Shown piece by piece: positions 20,201-32,357 of a stretch of DNA of 64,000 nucleotides. Source of the stretch: Linyphia triangularis (taxonomy: Eukaryota > Arthropoda > Arachnida > Araneae > Linyphiidae); the NCBI GenBank assembly GCA_963978545.1, contig OZ021732.1, forward strand, positions 61,666,714 through 61,730,713. Direction: 5' to 3'. The notes beneath the pieces were generated by a model. That model saw nothing but the letters and a program-made list of their open reading frames with translations. It was not told where the DNA came from and searched no databases. Each line of letters begins with the position of its first letter. The stretch's first letter is position 1. Made by a program: the position numbers and the translations under genes.

Positions 20201-21107
20201 GATCGATTTTGAGAACATATTCTCAAAGTTTTTTTTTTTTTTTTTTTGTTTTTTTTTAATTTATAATCTCACGTATTTTACCTCTTTAAAAAAAATTAGA
20301 TTTTTTTTTTATTCACTTTGCTTAAAGGAGAAGATGAATGGTTTTAATTCCGAATTTTTTCAATAGGAATGAATGTAAGAGGCTTGATATTGTATAAGTG
20401 GGAAATAATAGTGATTAATGATCTGAAAAAGTAGTTCGCGATTAAATGCTTAAAAAAGTATTTCGAAACAGAACGTATTTAAAAAAAAATTTTAAAAAAA
20501 GGTTTTAGTTATAAAGTAAAAGCAGTTAATAAATTTAAAAAAAAAAAAAAAAAAAAATGTTTAGAAATTAACGAAAAAATAACTTTTTTTTAAATTTATA
20601 ATGATGTAATAAGTATCTGGTTTTTAGTATTCCTTATTTTTATTGAGAACATTCGAATTTAAATTGCCTTTTTTTTTATATATATATATAATTTAATAAT
20701 TTTATTTTACATTTAAAGTAAAAAGTATGTCGAAATTAATAATCCAACTTTTTTTATTACGACTATAATAATTTTTTGAGTACAAGAATCGTACTTGCTG
20801 CATAAGCTGTTTAAGGTAAAAGCAATACAATATAAATAGGTTAAAATGTCTAATAATTGTTTTGAAAAACACAATTCTAATGAACTTTAGAAGAAAACAT
20901 TCACACCTTGTTAATACCACAAAAGAACCCATTAAATTTGATGATTCCGCTTGGATTATTTGTATCTGCTCTAAAATATATTTTTATTTATTTATCAAAC
21001 AAAACCTAATAATTAGTATAAATAATTTTAGGTATATTTCTGAATAAGCAGTCAAACGTGAGATTTCGATACCTTTTGGAGAAAAAAAACTGAACAAATA
21101 AATGACT
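17291..21107. other. AT-rich DNA without a recognised gene
   Basis: Only homopolymers, for example T17 near 20231 and A20 near 20540, and AT-rich sequence were seen. If the 15.25 kb block is the XKR first exon, this is intron 1. Confidence 0.5.
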
Positions 21108-21276
21108 GATTTTTATGCATCTGTGTTAATGAAAGGAATTAATTTTTAGCAACATATTCCAATTTTTTTACTTATTATTTTTTAGGCAAATATATGCCTA
21201 AAAAATAATAAATAAAAAGATTAATACATGTTGCCAAAAATTCATTCCTTTCATTAACCTGAGTGCATAAAAATCT
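21108..21276. repeat. Foldback palindrome, about 84-base arms
   Basis: The left arm GATTTTTATGCATC...TTTTTTAGGCA is mirrored by the right arm TGCCTAAAAAATAATAA...ATGCATAAAAATC. The axis lies at about 21191 and there is almost no loop. Mismatches are few, so the single strand could form a long hairpin. This is typical of a palindromic MITE. Flanking target duplication was not clear. Confidence 0.85.
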
Positions 21277-21880
21277 ATTTTTATCCAGAAACTCTATTTA
21301 AACCATTCAAAATTATTTTGTTTAAAAACTCAGGGGAATGGTCTCCAATATAAATTACAACTGACCAACGGATTTACGCCAAAAAATATATATATTCAAA
21401 TAAAATATCGTGTTTACTTATATTTTAATGTTCGGCCACGAAGTTGCGGACTTTTATTTAACATCTTTGTATTAGTTATTCTAATATTTCCAAGAATAGT
21501 TACTCACTAGACCTTTTACTTTGAAAAAAAAAAAATTTCAATATTGTTAATTTTGTATTATATTCGTATGGCAAACTAGAAATAAATATTACTGAAATCA
21601 AAATTGTTCTTATATCATAAATTTGCGAGGAAACTAACTGTGAGATAATTGCTAACCAATTACGAATCTAACTTTATGTAAATCCGTCCAACACTTTTAT
21701 CAAGAAAAATGTTAGTGCCTCATTTAATTGCAATATTTCAGAATTATTGTTTTTCGTATATAGTGTTTATTTCATTAAATTTATGTCATTCTTTCACCGA
21801 AAATTACGATGGAATGACGAATCCATTCTAAAAACATTTTGTATGAAATTGTACGAAGACCACTTATAGCATATCCTAAT
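21277..21880. other. AT-rich DNA without a recognised gene
   Basis: Nothing was recognised between the foldback and the long-TIR element. Confidence 0.5.
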
Positions 21881-22384
21881 AGGTTCGTTCGATGTCAGAT
21901 CAACACAAAAAAATGGCATGTTCAACTTGACTCCCCTCAGAATTTCATAAAATTTTGCTTGTGTGTTGGATTCATAGTGAAAAGAAAAAATGGCCAATAT
22001 TAAGTTTGAATATCGTTTGGTTTCTGAAACACGGCGCTTGAAAAATGGGCCGAAAGGTCAAAATTTCGCATTTCTTGATTTACAAATGTGCACATAATTG
22101 TGTCTCTAATTATCATAGAACATTGCTTTTGGTGTTAAAAAAGTAAAATATTTGGACTTTCTTATGATGTATATCATAATCAAAAAATTCATTTTAAGGT
22201 CAAACCTTCAATATGTCAAAAAGGGGTATTTTTATTTAATTTTTTTTTTTTTTTTTTTTTCATACACTAATTCTCTACAAAAATCTATTGGTGGTTTCAT
22301 TTTGGAACCGCAATGGGATAGTAAATTATCAATTTAAATGCTAACCCATATCCTTAACTTCGCATGATAATCGCCAATGCAAAA

Positions 22385-22560
22385 GGTTCACCTGATGTCA
22401 GAAGTTAGCGCTCTGGCCTCGCATGCCGCAGATGCTGGGTGTTCGAATCCTGGGCTAAGCATTGATGTTCGTAGTGGTTCGGAATCCACGTTAAGCTTTA
22501 GATCCTGGCCTGATTGGCAGTTATTATGCAAATAACCAAGTCGTTGAGCGGACAAAACAA
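22385..22560 (+). mobile_element. tRNA-derived SINE, family S2, in long-TIR copy A
   Basis: It has a pol III-type head: a D-arm/A-box-like TTAGCGCTCTGGCCTCGCATGC and a B box GTTCGAATCC. A conserved body (TGGTTCGGAATCCA) and the tail ACAACCAACTAACC follow. It is flanked by AATGCAAAA on both sides (22376-22384 and about 22562-22570), a likely target duplication. The same SINE sits at the equivalent place in copy B. Confidence 0.85.
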
Positions 22561-23633
22561 CCAACTAACCTAATGCAAAAAATGTACAGGGAACTGAACG
22601 TAAATTATCTAGTTTTTAAGAATTAAATGATGGAAATTTAAATCTTTTGTTAAATTTGATGGAGAGTTGCCGTATTTTATAATTGGGATTTCCAAGTTTG
22701 CTGGTATGTGATCAAATAAGTGCCTTTACAAGGGGAAGTGGAACACTTACCGTTTGTGTTTGTCATATTCATAAAAATATGGAATAAATGCTGATAGGAT
22801 GTCATTCGAAAGAAATTGAATCTCCATTAAATTCCTGTTAAATCTGCCTATATACAATTTTTTGTAATTCTCCTGAAACAATATGTTACCTGTTGGGACT
22901 GTAACAATTGTCTAAAATTCAAAGGATTTAGTAAGTGTATATTAAATGGATTAATTCCCAACAAAAATCTGTTGGTTTCATTTGACCAATACGATACCAA
23001 GTAATAAATTTAAATACAAAACATTATCTTTAACTTCACCCAAGAATCAACTTTAGCTGCGAAATGAAGATAATCGTATTCGCAAAACTCAATACAAAAG
23101 AATGTACAGGAAATTAAAAGCGAATTATCTAGTTTTCTAATGAATTAAATGTTTACTAAAGGGGCTCCGCTTCCTGCTTGTTGACGCTCGCCAACCCCCT
23201 GGATTGCTATGCAATCCCCTTGGCTCGCTTTGCTCACCTCAAAGTGAAGCATTTAAAATATGCCCTAGCAAAAGCTATTTCAGCTGCATAATGCCATGAA
23301 ACTGAAACGTTTTGTTATTTATGAAGAGCCAGAATACTTGCCACGTCATTAACCTATTGCTGTCGAGACGCGTTAAGCAGGGACAGTATGGCAACGTAGT
23401 AGAAAGTTCTTGGAAAACAACAAAATAAACAGTATCGTACATATATTTAAAAAAAGATCGGTTATTTCATTGAACAATTCAAATTTATTGGCTGATTTCG
23501 TATGAAGCGCCAAAATAATTAAAGTTGCTTATCGAAATTTCTTAAAGAAGCAATCATATGTTCGCATGATCTTTTTTGCGATACTTAGAAAATAAAATAA
23601 AACAGTGAAAGGCCAATTATCCGGCATTCAATC

Positions 23634-23814
23634 GCCGACCAAATGGTATAGTGGTTAGCGTGCTGGCTTCTAGACCGCGAGGTTGCGGGTTCGAGTCCCG
23701 TGTAGGCATGGGTGTTTGTAAATGTATGTTGGTTTGTTAAATGACGAAATGTTTCGGCGCATTATAGCCCTCGTGTTGCTGACGGCGCCAGATAATCTGA
23801 ATACAACCAACCAA
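23634..23814 (+). mobile_element. tRNA-derived SINE, family S1, full length with 13-bp target duplication
   Basis: The head reads like a tRNA: AAATGGTATAGTGGTTAGCG (D-arm/A box), GCTTCTAGACC (anticodon region, TCT-like), GGTTGCGGGTTCGAGTCCC (T-arm/B box). A non-tRNA body follows, and it ends in ACAACCAACCAA. Perfect 13-base repeats CCGGCATTCAATC flank it at 23621-23633 and 23815-23827. This is the signature of LINE-assisted insertion. The anticodon stem is poorly paired, so I do not call a functional tRNA. Confidence 0.93.
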
Positions 23815-24444
23815 CCGGCATTCAATCAACCGGAATTTTTTGAAAAACAAATTTGGCGAGAAAATTAGCCCTATTTCGACATTTTTTTATTTTTTTTTAA
23901 ATTTCGTATGAGATTTTGAAGTTTAGTGTGTGGTTTTATTCGTATTTTTGATAGTTTTCAATTCGTAATAGCTGAATTTGCACTGATTAGAAATGAATAT
24001 AGGTTCAGATTTACTGCACAATGCCTCTTAGCAACTTTTTGAAAGTTGGCGATTTAGCGCTGAATGCAACCCGGCCACCTCCGGAATATGTTCCAGCAGA
24101 TAACTTTTCCGAAAAGTCTGATTTATCCTGAATTTTAATCCAAAAGAAATGTACACATCTTGGATCTATTTATTCTTGCATCATCGTAACTATTAAATCA
24201 ATACGTTTTAAATAGGCAACAATTTCTAACTGTAGACTGTAATAAGAAAAACAAAATATAGCGAATTCAAGTTGCTATTGTTGCCAGATGTATTAGTCAA
24301 ATTTCAAAAGATATATTGGGATTGGCTGGATTGCTGAATTTGGAAATTCGTGCATGAAGTACATTTAGAAGATTTATGATCGGATGTTTGAAGTCGTTGC
24401 CATTCTGCTTACAGAAATACAGCCGAATTTGGACGTTACGCAAG

Positions 24445-24571
24445 TTGGTTGTTTTCAGATTATCTGGCGCCGTCAGCAACACGAGGGCTATAATGCGCCG
24501 AAACATTTGTCATTAGACAAGCCAACATACATTTACAAACACCCATGCCTAACACGGGACTCGAACCCGCA
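24445..24571 (-). mobile_element. tRNA-derived SINE, family S1, 5'-truncated, 14-bp target duplication
   Basis: The minus strand begins inside the T-arm (GCGGGTTCGAGTCCCGTG) and runs through the same body to AACAACCAA as the copy at 23634-23814. Repeats GGACGTTACGCAAG flank it at 24431-24444 and 24572-24585. The truncation at the promoter end together with a perfect target duplication indicates incomplete reverse transcription during insertion. It interrupts the 5' part of the surrounding Helitron. Confidence 0.93.
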
Positions 24572-25259
24572 GGACGTTACGCAAGAGAATTATATATATA
24601 TAGATTATGCCAAGTTATACGCTCTTTTTATAAATATAAGAAAAATAAATTTTGACCTAAATTATAGTCTATAAATTATATGATTAGTATCTGCTTATCA
24701 CACATAAAGTATGTAAAAAAAATTCCTGTCAAATTAAAAACATGATCATAAAGAGAATTAAAAAAAAAAAAAAAATTACAAGCAATCAGAATAATTTCTT
24801 TGTGCATATTATTCAGCAAAAGGAATGTCCTTAAAAGAGAAACACGTTTTTTTTTTTTTATTAATGGTATTACTTTTGAAATATCGTCGAAATTAGTTTA
24901 TCAGATGCATATCATTTCATCAAACACACCTTCTTTATCCATTTAAATTCCTTTTTTTATTTGTTGAAATAGATTATATCCTTGAACTGCATCTAGAAAA
25001 ATAATGAAGTAATTTTCGAAAAAAACCGCTAACAATCTGATTTTCTGGTTTTAATACTTTTACTACCATAAAGGAATATGACAACTCTTTAACGTTAAAG
25101 TGTCGCAGGTTTCTCCAGAAATAAATTAATTACTCATTGCAAAGGGTCTACAAAGTTTCAAGGGTTTAAAAATTATTACACACCTTGAATTTTATTCGTA
25201 TAATTTCATTTTTATCAAAAAGTTTTTCTATACACTTCCTAAATTTCTCGAATTTTGGA

Positions 25260-25802
25260 CAATGGACAATTCCCGCATTTTTTAAAACGAGTGAAATTAG
25301 TATACATTTATGAAGAACTTCTTTCTCATTCGAAATATTTAAACAAAAGTTCTTTAAAAAAATTAGTTATTTAAACATTAAGAAAAGAAAATGCCCCAAA
25401 ACCGAGCCAAAACCAGTCCGATCAAAACAGTCAACAAAATTCGTGACGTAAAGAGACTTATCGTTTCTATGGTTATCGTGAGGTTTCTGCCAAATAGTTG
25501 CGTTGAAATATTTGGCGTTGGTAGACCATTGCCCCATTCCGTACAGGTTGGCGGGATTTGAGAAAAACTTGCAAATCTGGTTTCCGCTGCTGCATTTCAA
25601 ACAAGAGGTTGGCGAAGCCGTGACGTCACATTCAGTGTCAGCCGAATGAGTCATTTTCTCGCCAACATCAAACAAGGTAATTTTGATCGCAAATTGAAAA
25701 AAAGAAAAAGCGCAATGAGCAGAAATTTTTGTGTTTATGGTCTTTTCGAAACATTTAAAATTGAATTAAAAAAAAAAAATTAAATGCGGGAACTGTCCAT
25801 TG
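25260..25802. mobile_element. Small TIR element nested in the right arm of copy A
   Basis: Terminal inverted repeats of 21 bases with one mismatch (CAATGGACAATTCCCGCA... and its complement at 25782-25802) bound a 543-base insert. The equivalent place in copy B (near 34035-34055) lacks it. The insert is more GC-rich than its surroundings and contains a palindromic TGACGTCA. A 102-codon minus frame inside it has no recognisable domain. It is probably a MITE; superfamily unknown. Confidence 0.75.
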
Positions 25803-26692
25803 TTACAGGCTCCCAGGTAACATATTGTTTGACGATGATTTCTAACAGTTGCAGATATGCAAGTTTAATAGGAATCTGATGGAGTTTCAATTCCTTTACT
25901 TAATTCGTTCGAATGACATCCTATCAGCATTAATTTCACATTTTTATAAAAACAACAAACACAAACGGATAACGGAACTTATTTGGTCGGATATCAGCAA
26001 ACGTTGAAAAACACAATTATAAAATATGGTAACTCTTCTATGCATTAAAAAAAGATCCAAGAACCAAATTTTAATTATTTAATTCTTTTAAAAAACTAGA
26101 AACTTTACATTCAGTTCCTTGTACATTCTTTTTTAATAGGTATCACGAATATAGGAATGTTTACTTCGCACCCAAAGGCGATAATAGTGCGAAGTTAAGG
26201 ATAAGGGTTTGCATTTAAATTTATAACTTGACATCCCATAGCGGTCCCAAAATGAAACCAACAGATTTTTGCAGAGAATTACTGCATAAAAAAAATATTT
26301 TTTTTTGAAAAAAAAAATAAAAATACCCCTTTTTGAGAAATCGAAGGTCAAACATCAAACTGTTTGACCTTAAAATAAAAATTAAAAAAAAAAAAAAATA
26401 GGTGCAAATTATACATTATAGGAAAGCTCAAATATTCAGATTTCTTTTGACACCAAAAGCAATGTTCTATGATAATTTGGGACCAAATTATGTGCAAATT
26501 TGTAAAGCAAGAAATGCGAAATTTTGACCTTTTGGCCCATTTTTGAAGCGCCGTATTTCAGAAACCAAACGATATTCAAATCTAATAATGGCCATTTTTT
26601 CTTTTCTCTATGAATCTAAAAAGTGAGCAAAATTTTATTAAATTCTGAAGAGGTCGGGTTGGGAGCCGTGTTGATTTGACATGGAATGACCC

Positions 26693-28553
26693 AATAGTAA
26701 ATGTACTAATAATAAAAACTGTTCTATTAGGAAATGATATAAAATGTAAAGTAAAAAAAAAAAAAATTATGTCTTGAGGTAACCTAACACAAGCACATAT
26801 GTAAATTTAAATATTTACACACCTATTAATGTGCAAGTGATAAAAATTACATTACTTTACTTATACAAATAAACAAACCCTATCAAATATGTGCGCCATC
26901 GCTTGCATTAACCATTGCACATATAAAGCCGTACACATCAGCGGAGGCATCTTCGTTTAGTTATTTGATTAAAATAGCCAGATATAAGTAATTTTTACTG
27001 TGATATAATGGTTGAAGGTGGAAAATGGGCATTTCAGAGGCCGATGAAAAGTATAGATGTTTCAGTATTAGTACGAAAAGGTAGACATTAAGTATAAGAG
27101 TTCTACCATAAAACGTGGAGCTATCGAAGATAGGGTATCCAGAAAATAATTGTACGTGACAAGAATAGACTGGCAAGAACCATTTCACCCGATAGACGCA
27201 CAACACTAAACAAACATCAATGTAAGGATTTTTATGATATGGTTGTTATCAAGTACCTACACCAGATAAGCATTGAAAGATTGAGATTACAGACATATTA
27301 CTATGTATGTAAATTTGTCTCAAAACACGTTTTATAAGGATTTTGAAATATCCTTCAAAGTTTCTTGGAATTTTCCTATATATTTTTCGGTTTTGCCATT
27401 TTACAAAAATTAGAAATATTTCAGTCCATAAAAGTTATAACTTAAATGTTTTTGGTTTTATCGATCTAAGATCTAAATTTCTCCTTAGTTTAGAAGAAAT
27501 TTGAACACTTCATTGACATTTCCCTGATAATTCCTAAATTAAAAAGTTTCCTGGATACTCTTGGTTTTCAAGTTTTCTATACAGTTTCCTGAATAATATT
27601 GGTATTCGAGAGTTCTATATTATTTTCTCATTCTGACAGTACAAGGCAGTAACCTCTGTAAAAACTAAACTTTTCAAATTTTAGAAGACATTTGAAAACT
27701 CCTTTGATGATTCTTCACATTATTAAAATGTTCACTGAAAAATCTCCCGATATTTTCAGGTTTTTCTGATTATATTTAAACTCTGATAATAGGAAGTAGC
27801 CTCTGCAATGCCGGGATAAAATAAGGGAAACGCGACCACACAACAAAGAAGGGATTTCAGAAAATCAGGAAATAAATATCCAATGTCACATCAAACAAAG
27901 AATCAAACGTTATAAGACGCACTCGGAGATATATACCTATTTTATTCTAATTATTTAGAACACTTTTAATTTTTCAGCCTTTAGGATGATTCAATTTAGG
28001 TTAATTTATAAGTAATAACTTTGCAAAGAGATGTTATTTTTAAAATGTTAAATAAGCCAATGCTTGTTAAAAAGATTAGTTTTTAAATATATATCTTAAA
28101 ACAAGACCAGCAGATGTCATAAAACTTCAAATCGAATTATATCATGGTATCCAGAGATAAAATGAACTTGAATTTCTCTGATAATTTTTAATCAACCATA
28201 CATTATAGCAATGTGAATATAAGTAAAACCAAATTTATAAAGCAATTTCTCGCACACACAAAAAAAATTATTCCTAAATTCTCAGAAATAAAATTAATAT
28301 TGTTGATGGAAAATGCGATTTTTCGCCTCTTTGAAAAAAAAATTATCAATTTTTAACTTGAGTGAGAGGAGAAATTATTTAAATTTCTGATTTAATTGTA
28401 AAAAAACTCTGCTTTAATTATAATTTTTAAAAAAATCTCTGATAAAAGCACACTTTCTATACTTTCTTCGTTACTGGAAACTCTGTGTACACTGTTGAAT
28501 AGCACGGATTCTTCCTCGATGTGATAAATGTTACAATTCAAACTCTGTTTCAG
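26693..28553. other. AT-rich DNA, with a degenerate tandem duplication at 27340-27830
   Basis: Two loosely similar blocks of about 190 bases both contain TTAGAAGAAATTTGAA-like text. They end in GGCAGTAACCTCTGTAAA and GGAAGTAGCCTCTGCAAT. This looks like transposon residue. No gene was recognised. The end runs into the polypyrimidine tract before the XKR exon. Confidence 0.45.
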
Positions 28554-28567
28554 CAGCAGGTGGTGTG

Positions 28568-28780
28568 ATGCTGAACGAGGTGGAACTGATGGAGGAACTC
28601 CCCTACTATCGGACCCTCCAGAAGCCGCCCCAGCACCACCATCCTCATCCCATTTCGTCTGCGCCCCACTACCCCACAGCCCCGAGGGGCGGCTTAAGAT
28701 CCATGATGGACAGCCATCCACTCAGCTACGATGAGACGTCCATAGCCATCATAGCCCCCGACATACGCATGCCGCAGCAG
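28568..28780 (+). CDS. XK-related protein (XKR), first coding exon, residues 1-71
   Basis: XKR proteins are multipass membrane proteins. Some members (vertebrate XKR4/8/9, nematode CED-8) scramble phosphatidylserine at the plasma membrane, several after caspase cleavage. This exon encodes the hydrophilic, His/Pro-rich N-terminal tail (MLNEVELMEELPYYRTLQ, then QHHHPHP). ATG 28568 is the first in-frame Met, with G at -3. The acceptor is CAG at 28551-28553 (TTTCAG|CAGCAGG), and the donor CAG|GTAACT follows at 28781 in phase 0. The four exons join in frame to 457 residues, with all boundaries GT-AG and phases matching. The tail shows no DEVD-like caspase site. Strong match to the family; the exact paralogue (XKR4/6/7-like) is uncertain. 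Confidence 0.85.
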
Positions 28781-29748
28781 GTAACTTATTTGCTCATTCC
28801 TTGACATTACTTTTATTTTGTAAGTTGCACTATCCCTCGGTCTAAAAATTCTTACATGAAAATATAGAGGTGAATTTGAAGATACAAGTTGTAGTTTAAT
28901 ATCTTATCAGGATAATTACATAAGGATGTGGGTGTAAAGGTGAGATATTTTACATTTCTGTGGAATATCCCCATATTATTATTATTATTATTATTATTAT
29001 TTTTTTTTTTTTTTTTTTTGTAAACCTATAATGTTCATTATTTCCTTCCCAACTTGTCAAGAAAAACGAAAATTCTTTTTGCCTATTTTCTTTTCCATAA
29101 AGATCCCTTTCTTTACCAGATGAATGAATTCAAGATTATTCTGAATACAGCAACAAAAGAACAATTTAAGACAAATTAATCATTTAACTTCATGACCGGT
29201 TGGTTTTAAAATATGCAACGTACGTGTAGACAGATGATAACAAATAGATTAAGTTTCTATCAGCAGCAAAACTTCTCCATCTAAGAAATACCTATGTTCC
29301 AAAAATATCCGCCTCAATTATGAAATTCATATTAAAAAAAAAACAAGTCGATGACAAAACGATTTACCCCTACGTAGCCCGAAGCCCTCTTCCCCATGTC
29401 AAGACGATGCTCAATTACAAATCGGTAGAGCACTATAGGTTTTAGTACGCAGGCTTGAAACGAAGAGTCGAATATCGCATCACCTGATTTTGTGGTTTTA
29501 ACCAGAAAATACCAACATACGAGTAGGCAATGACAACATTAATTACAATATTGGCGATAATTTTTCTGATTTTCAAAGAATTTTAAAATTTCAGGAACAT
29601 TTCCCAGAATCGAACAAAAAAATTCTAAGAAATTCCTACTTTCCAGTTTTCTTACCACTCTGAGATAAGGTCATATGCATAAAAAATATTACTTTATCGA
29701 GATATTTTCGAAATTCTGTGGATCATTTGTTATCACTTTCTATTCCAG
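28781..29748 (+). other. XKR intron 2
   Basis: This is a GT-AG intron containing an (ATT)9-like microsatellite running into poly(T) at 28974-29020. Nothing else was recognised. Confidence 0.85.
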
Positions 29749-30071
29749 CATCACAACAGCCCTCTGTCCATCGATACATGCCCCTCCCGATACGCTCCGC
29801 TCGGATGCCTGGACATCGTGGCCTCCCTCGCAGCCCTGGCCGCTGACGTAGGCACGGACGCCCTGGCGGCCTACGTGCTGTTCAGTGAGGGACGTGTTCT
29901 GTGGGCCGCCCTGGCAGCCGCCTTTGTCCTTCTGGCGTCCCTTGTATGCAACTGCCTCAGTCTGTGGTGGTATGTGCGTAACCAGAGGACATCCGTATAC
30001 ACAACTGCCGGGAAAGGAACGTGGGTCGTCAGGGTCATCTTTCATGTGCTCTTCATGGGATTATTGTACAG
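29749..30071 (+). CDS. XKR exon, residues 72-178 plus split codon 179
   Basis: The acceptor TATTCCAG|CATCAC and donor TACAG|GTGAGA give phases 0 and 2. The segment carries the first transmembrane helices. LDIVASLAALAADVGTDALA (92-111) includes the family-typical acidic D-V-G-T-D in the first helix. LWAALAAAFVLLASLVCNCL (122-141) is the second helix, followed by SLWWYV. WVVRVIFHVLFMGLLYR (163-179) starts the third. Codon use is strongly GC-ending, unlike the surrounding AT-rich introns. Confidence 0.93.
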
Positions 30072-30081
30072 GTGAGACGGC

Positions 30082-30112
<31 letters not shown>

Positions 30113-32288
30113 CATGTTCTCGGGTTTGTAGATGCGTTCTTTTTGTCTCATGTGTAGCGGCTTCAATTAAATTTAAGTTGAATGATACGTGGTATCAGAA
30201 AAGTATTTTACTAATTTGAAGGGAACGAAAACTGAATCATGTTTTCTTTTACTGTAATTTATTTGAAATTTGACAAGGAGGCAATTTTTATCCTAGGTGT
30301 TTTTTGAAGGGCGAAGCACCCTTCCAGCCGATTTTTTAAAAAAATCCACCCTTTCACACTTTTTAAAAATAGTAGATGGATTGTAGAGAAACAGCCTCAA
30401 AATTTCTTTGTGCTAGTTAGCACAGAAGGCCATTTTGTAAGTAGCTTAATTTTACCATGCCTTCTTGCTCAAATTAGCGAAGGAAGGAATTGGAAAAGCT
30501 TGATTAAAAGTATGTTTAAGGTGCATAACCATCAAGTGTTTTTACTAAGCATTTAAAAACAATATTTCCGCTTGGAGACGAGTAATCACGATGTCCTCTT
30601 ATTAAATTTAGGGTAATGTTTTTTGTAATTTACATATTGCTAATAAATTTCTAAACGTCTGTTTTAGATTTAAAAAATACTGTTTTTAAAACGCACTGTA
30701 GCGGCGTGTATTATGGCGGAAAATCGCCATTTTTGACGCAGAATTTTATTTTATTTGGAAAGTAAAAAATAAATATAAATAATGAGCACCTTTAAGAACA
30801 AAGACCAAGTCTGAATATTTCTTAGGATGTCGTGAATCTTTTAGTAGTAACTAGCAATAAGTACAAATTCCGCTCTCTGACAATAACAAAGCCTAAGAAA
30901 AGAAGTTAACAACTGATTCAGTCAAATCTTAAAAAAATTTGTATGGGAGTAAGTTGTCAAAAATTTATAAACATCCTTACCATAATTTTACAATATTATC
31001 AATTGCAATTTTTAACAAATTAATTTTTGATGAAAATGTTACTAAGTGCAGATGGCTTTTTATTTTTAATAGTTGTCTCAGTCTCCTTCCAACAGAAATA
31101 GGACTATAGCATTTTATATAATTGCTTCAGTATTTTAATACTATTTGAGTTTCTGAACAAGTTGATTTGTCTCCTTTAGACAATGTTAATATTTAAAAAA
31201 AAAATTGAATAATTTAAAAATATTCATCGTGGTTTGAAAATAAAACAGAAATTATGGCAGAAAACCGGTTACAAATTTCTGCAATTTGCCATAAAAGTGT
31301 GCTCAGTGAAGGAGTTGACCATTTTAGAAAATAGTACCTGCCTTTTTCCATTTCTAGAATTATCTCTGAAGTAGGTGTTATGTTAAGTTATAAATTCATA
31401 ACTGCGTAAATGTATATTGAAACCTTAGTGTACTAAAGTGAGAACCCCGCATGTGTATGTAATGTAATGCGTGTATGCATAAGCATAAAGCTATCAATAT
31501 ATTTTTTTTAAAAAACTGGAAAATACTCTTATTTTAATAATATAAAACACGGGAAAATTAATTATTTTAGGTTGAAATGCTATGCTATGTTGCCAGGGAT
31601 GATAAATATTTTAACAAATAGATGAGTGCCCAACGAATACTAGATACAACATTCTTTTTGTTTTAAGTAGTAAATAAGTATACGTTGTTTACACACCGAA
31701 AGTTATGCAAAAATCCTTAAACTTTCAATTAAGGAATTAAATAAGCATGTTCCTCCATCTATGAATAAGACACAAGGGATGTCATAATTGGAAAGACCTC
31801 AAGATCCCATCCTTTGCTCTTATGGGTGGAGCATTTGTTTGACAATTCATCTATTTACAGGCCATTGAACAAGCGACAGAGCCAACATTTTTTACAACCC
31901 ACTTGGGTCATTCCACGTCAAATCAACACAAAGAAGTGGCATTTTCAAACCGACCCTTTCAGAATTTAATAAACTTTGCTCACTTGTTGGATTCATAGTG
32001 AAAAGAAAAAATGGCCAATATTAGGTTTGAATATGGTTTGGTTTCTGAAATACGACGCTTCAAAAATGGGCCAAAAGGTCAAAACTCCACATTTCTTGCT
32101 TTACAGATTTGCACATAATTTTGTCCCTAATTATCATAGAAGATATCGCTTTTGGTGCCAAAAAAAAGCTGCATATTTGGGCTTTCTTATGATGTATCAT
32201 TTGTACCCATTTTTAAAAAAAAAATCATTTTAAGGTCAAACTGTTTGACCATTGATCTTCAATACCTCAAAAAAGAGTATATTTTTCT

Positions 32289-32291
<3 letters not shown>

Positions 32292-32355
<64 letters not shown>
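32292..32355. repeat. (TA)n microsatellite
   Basis: A TA run of about 64 bases in the left arm of long-TIR copy B. The corresponding place in copy A is T-rich (22236-22260). Confidence 0.97.

Positions 32356-32357
<2 letters not shown>

Larger units (their letters stand above)
23156..24604 (-). mobile_element. Non-autonomous Helitron, 1.45 kb
   Basis: Read on the minus strand it starts with TCTATATATATATAATTC and ends in a GC-rich tract with a small hairpin close to CCCCTTTAG (a mutated CTAG). It is inserted between A (23155) and T (24605) without target duplication. Removing it leaves AATGTTTA+TTATG, which matches the uninterrupted AATGGTTGTTATG in long-TIR copy B near 33300. Its 3' end shares the TTGGCGAGCGTNA...GAGCAGG block with the Helitron at 61375-62160. 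No Rep/helicase frame is present. Two S1 SINEs are nested in it. Confidence 0.8.
21881..26692. mobile_element. Long-TIR (foldback-type) element, copy A with nested insertions
   Basis: The left arm (21881-about 23155) and right arm (about 24605-26692) are diverged inverted copies of each other and of the arms at 31905-34940. The termini relate to GGGTCATTCCACGTCAAATC; this copy's left end is mutated, while its right end reads TGGAATGACCC. No transposase frame is visible, so it is non-autonomous. Three later insertions expand it beyond the 3.0 kb of copy B: a SINE at 22385, a Helitron at 23156 and a small TIR element at 25260. The superfamily is uncertain, and target duplications could not be fixed. 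It lies upstream of the XKR coding exons. Confidence 0.85.

Noticed and set aside
23634..23710. Possible functional tRNA gene (Arg, TCT-like)
   Set aside because: The head resembles a tRNA, but the anticodon stem pairs poorly. The unit continues into a SINE body with target duplications, and a second truncated copy exists.
25367..25675. 102-codon minus frame as a gene
   Set aside because: It lies entirely inside the 543-bp TIR element, with no domain and no transposase similarity.
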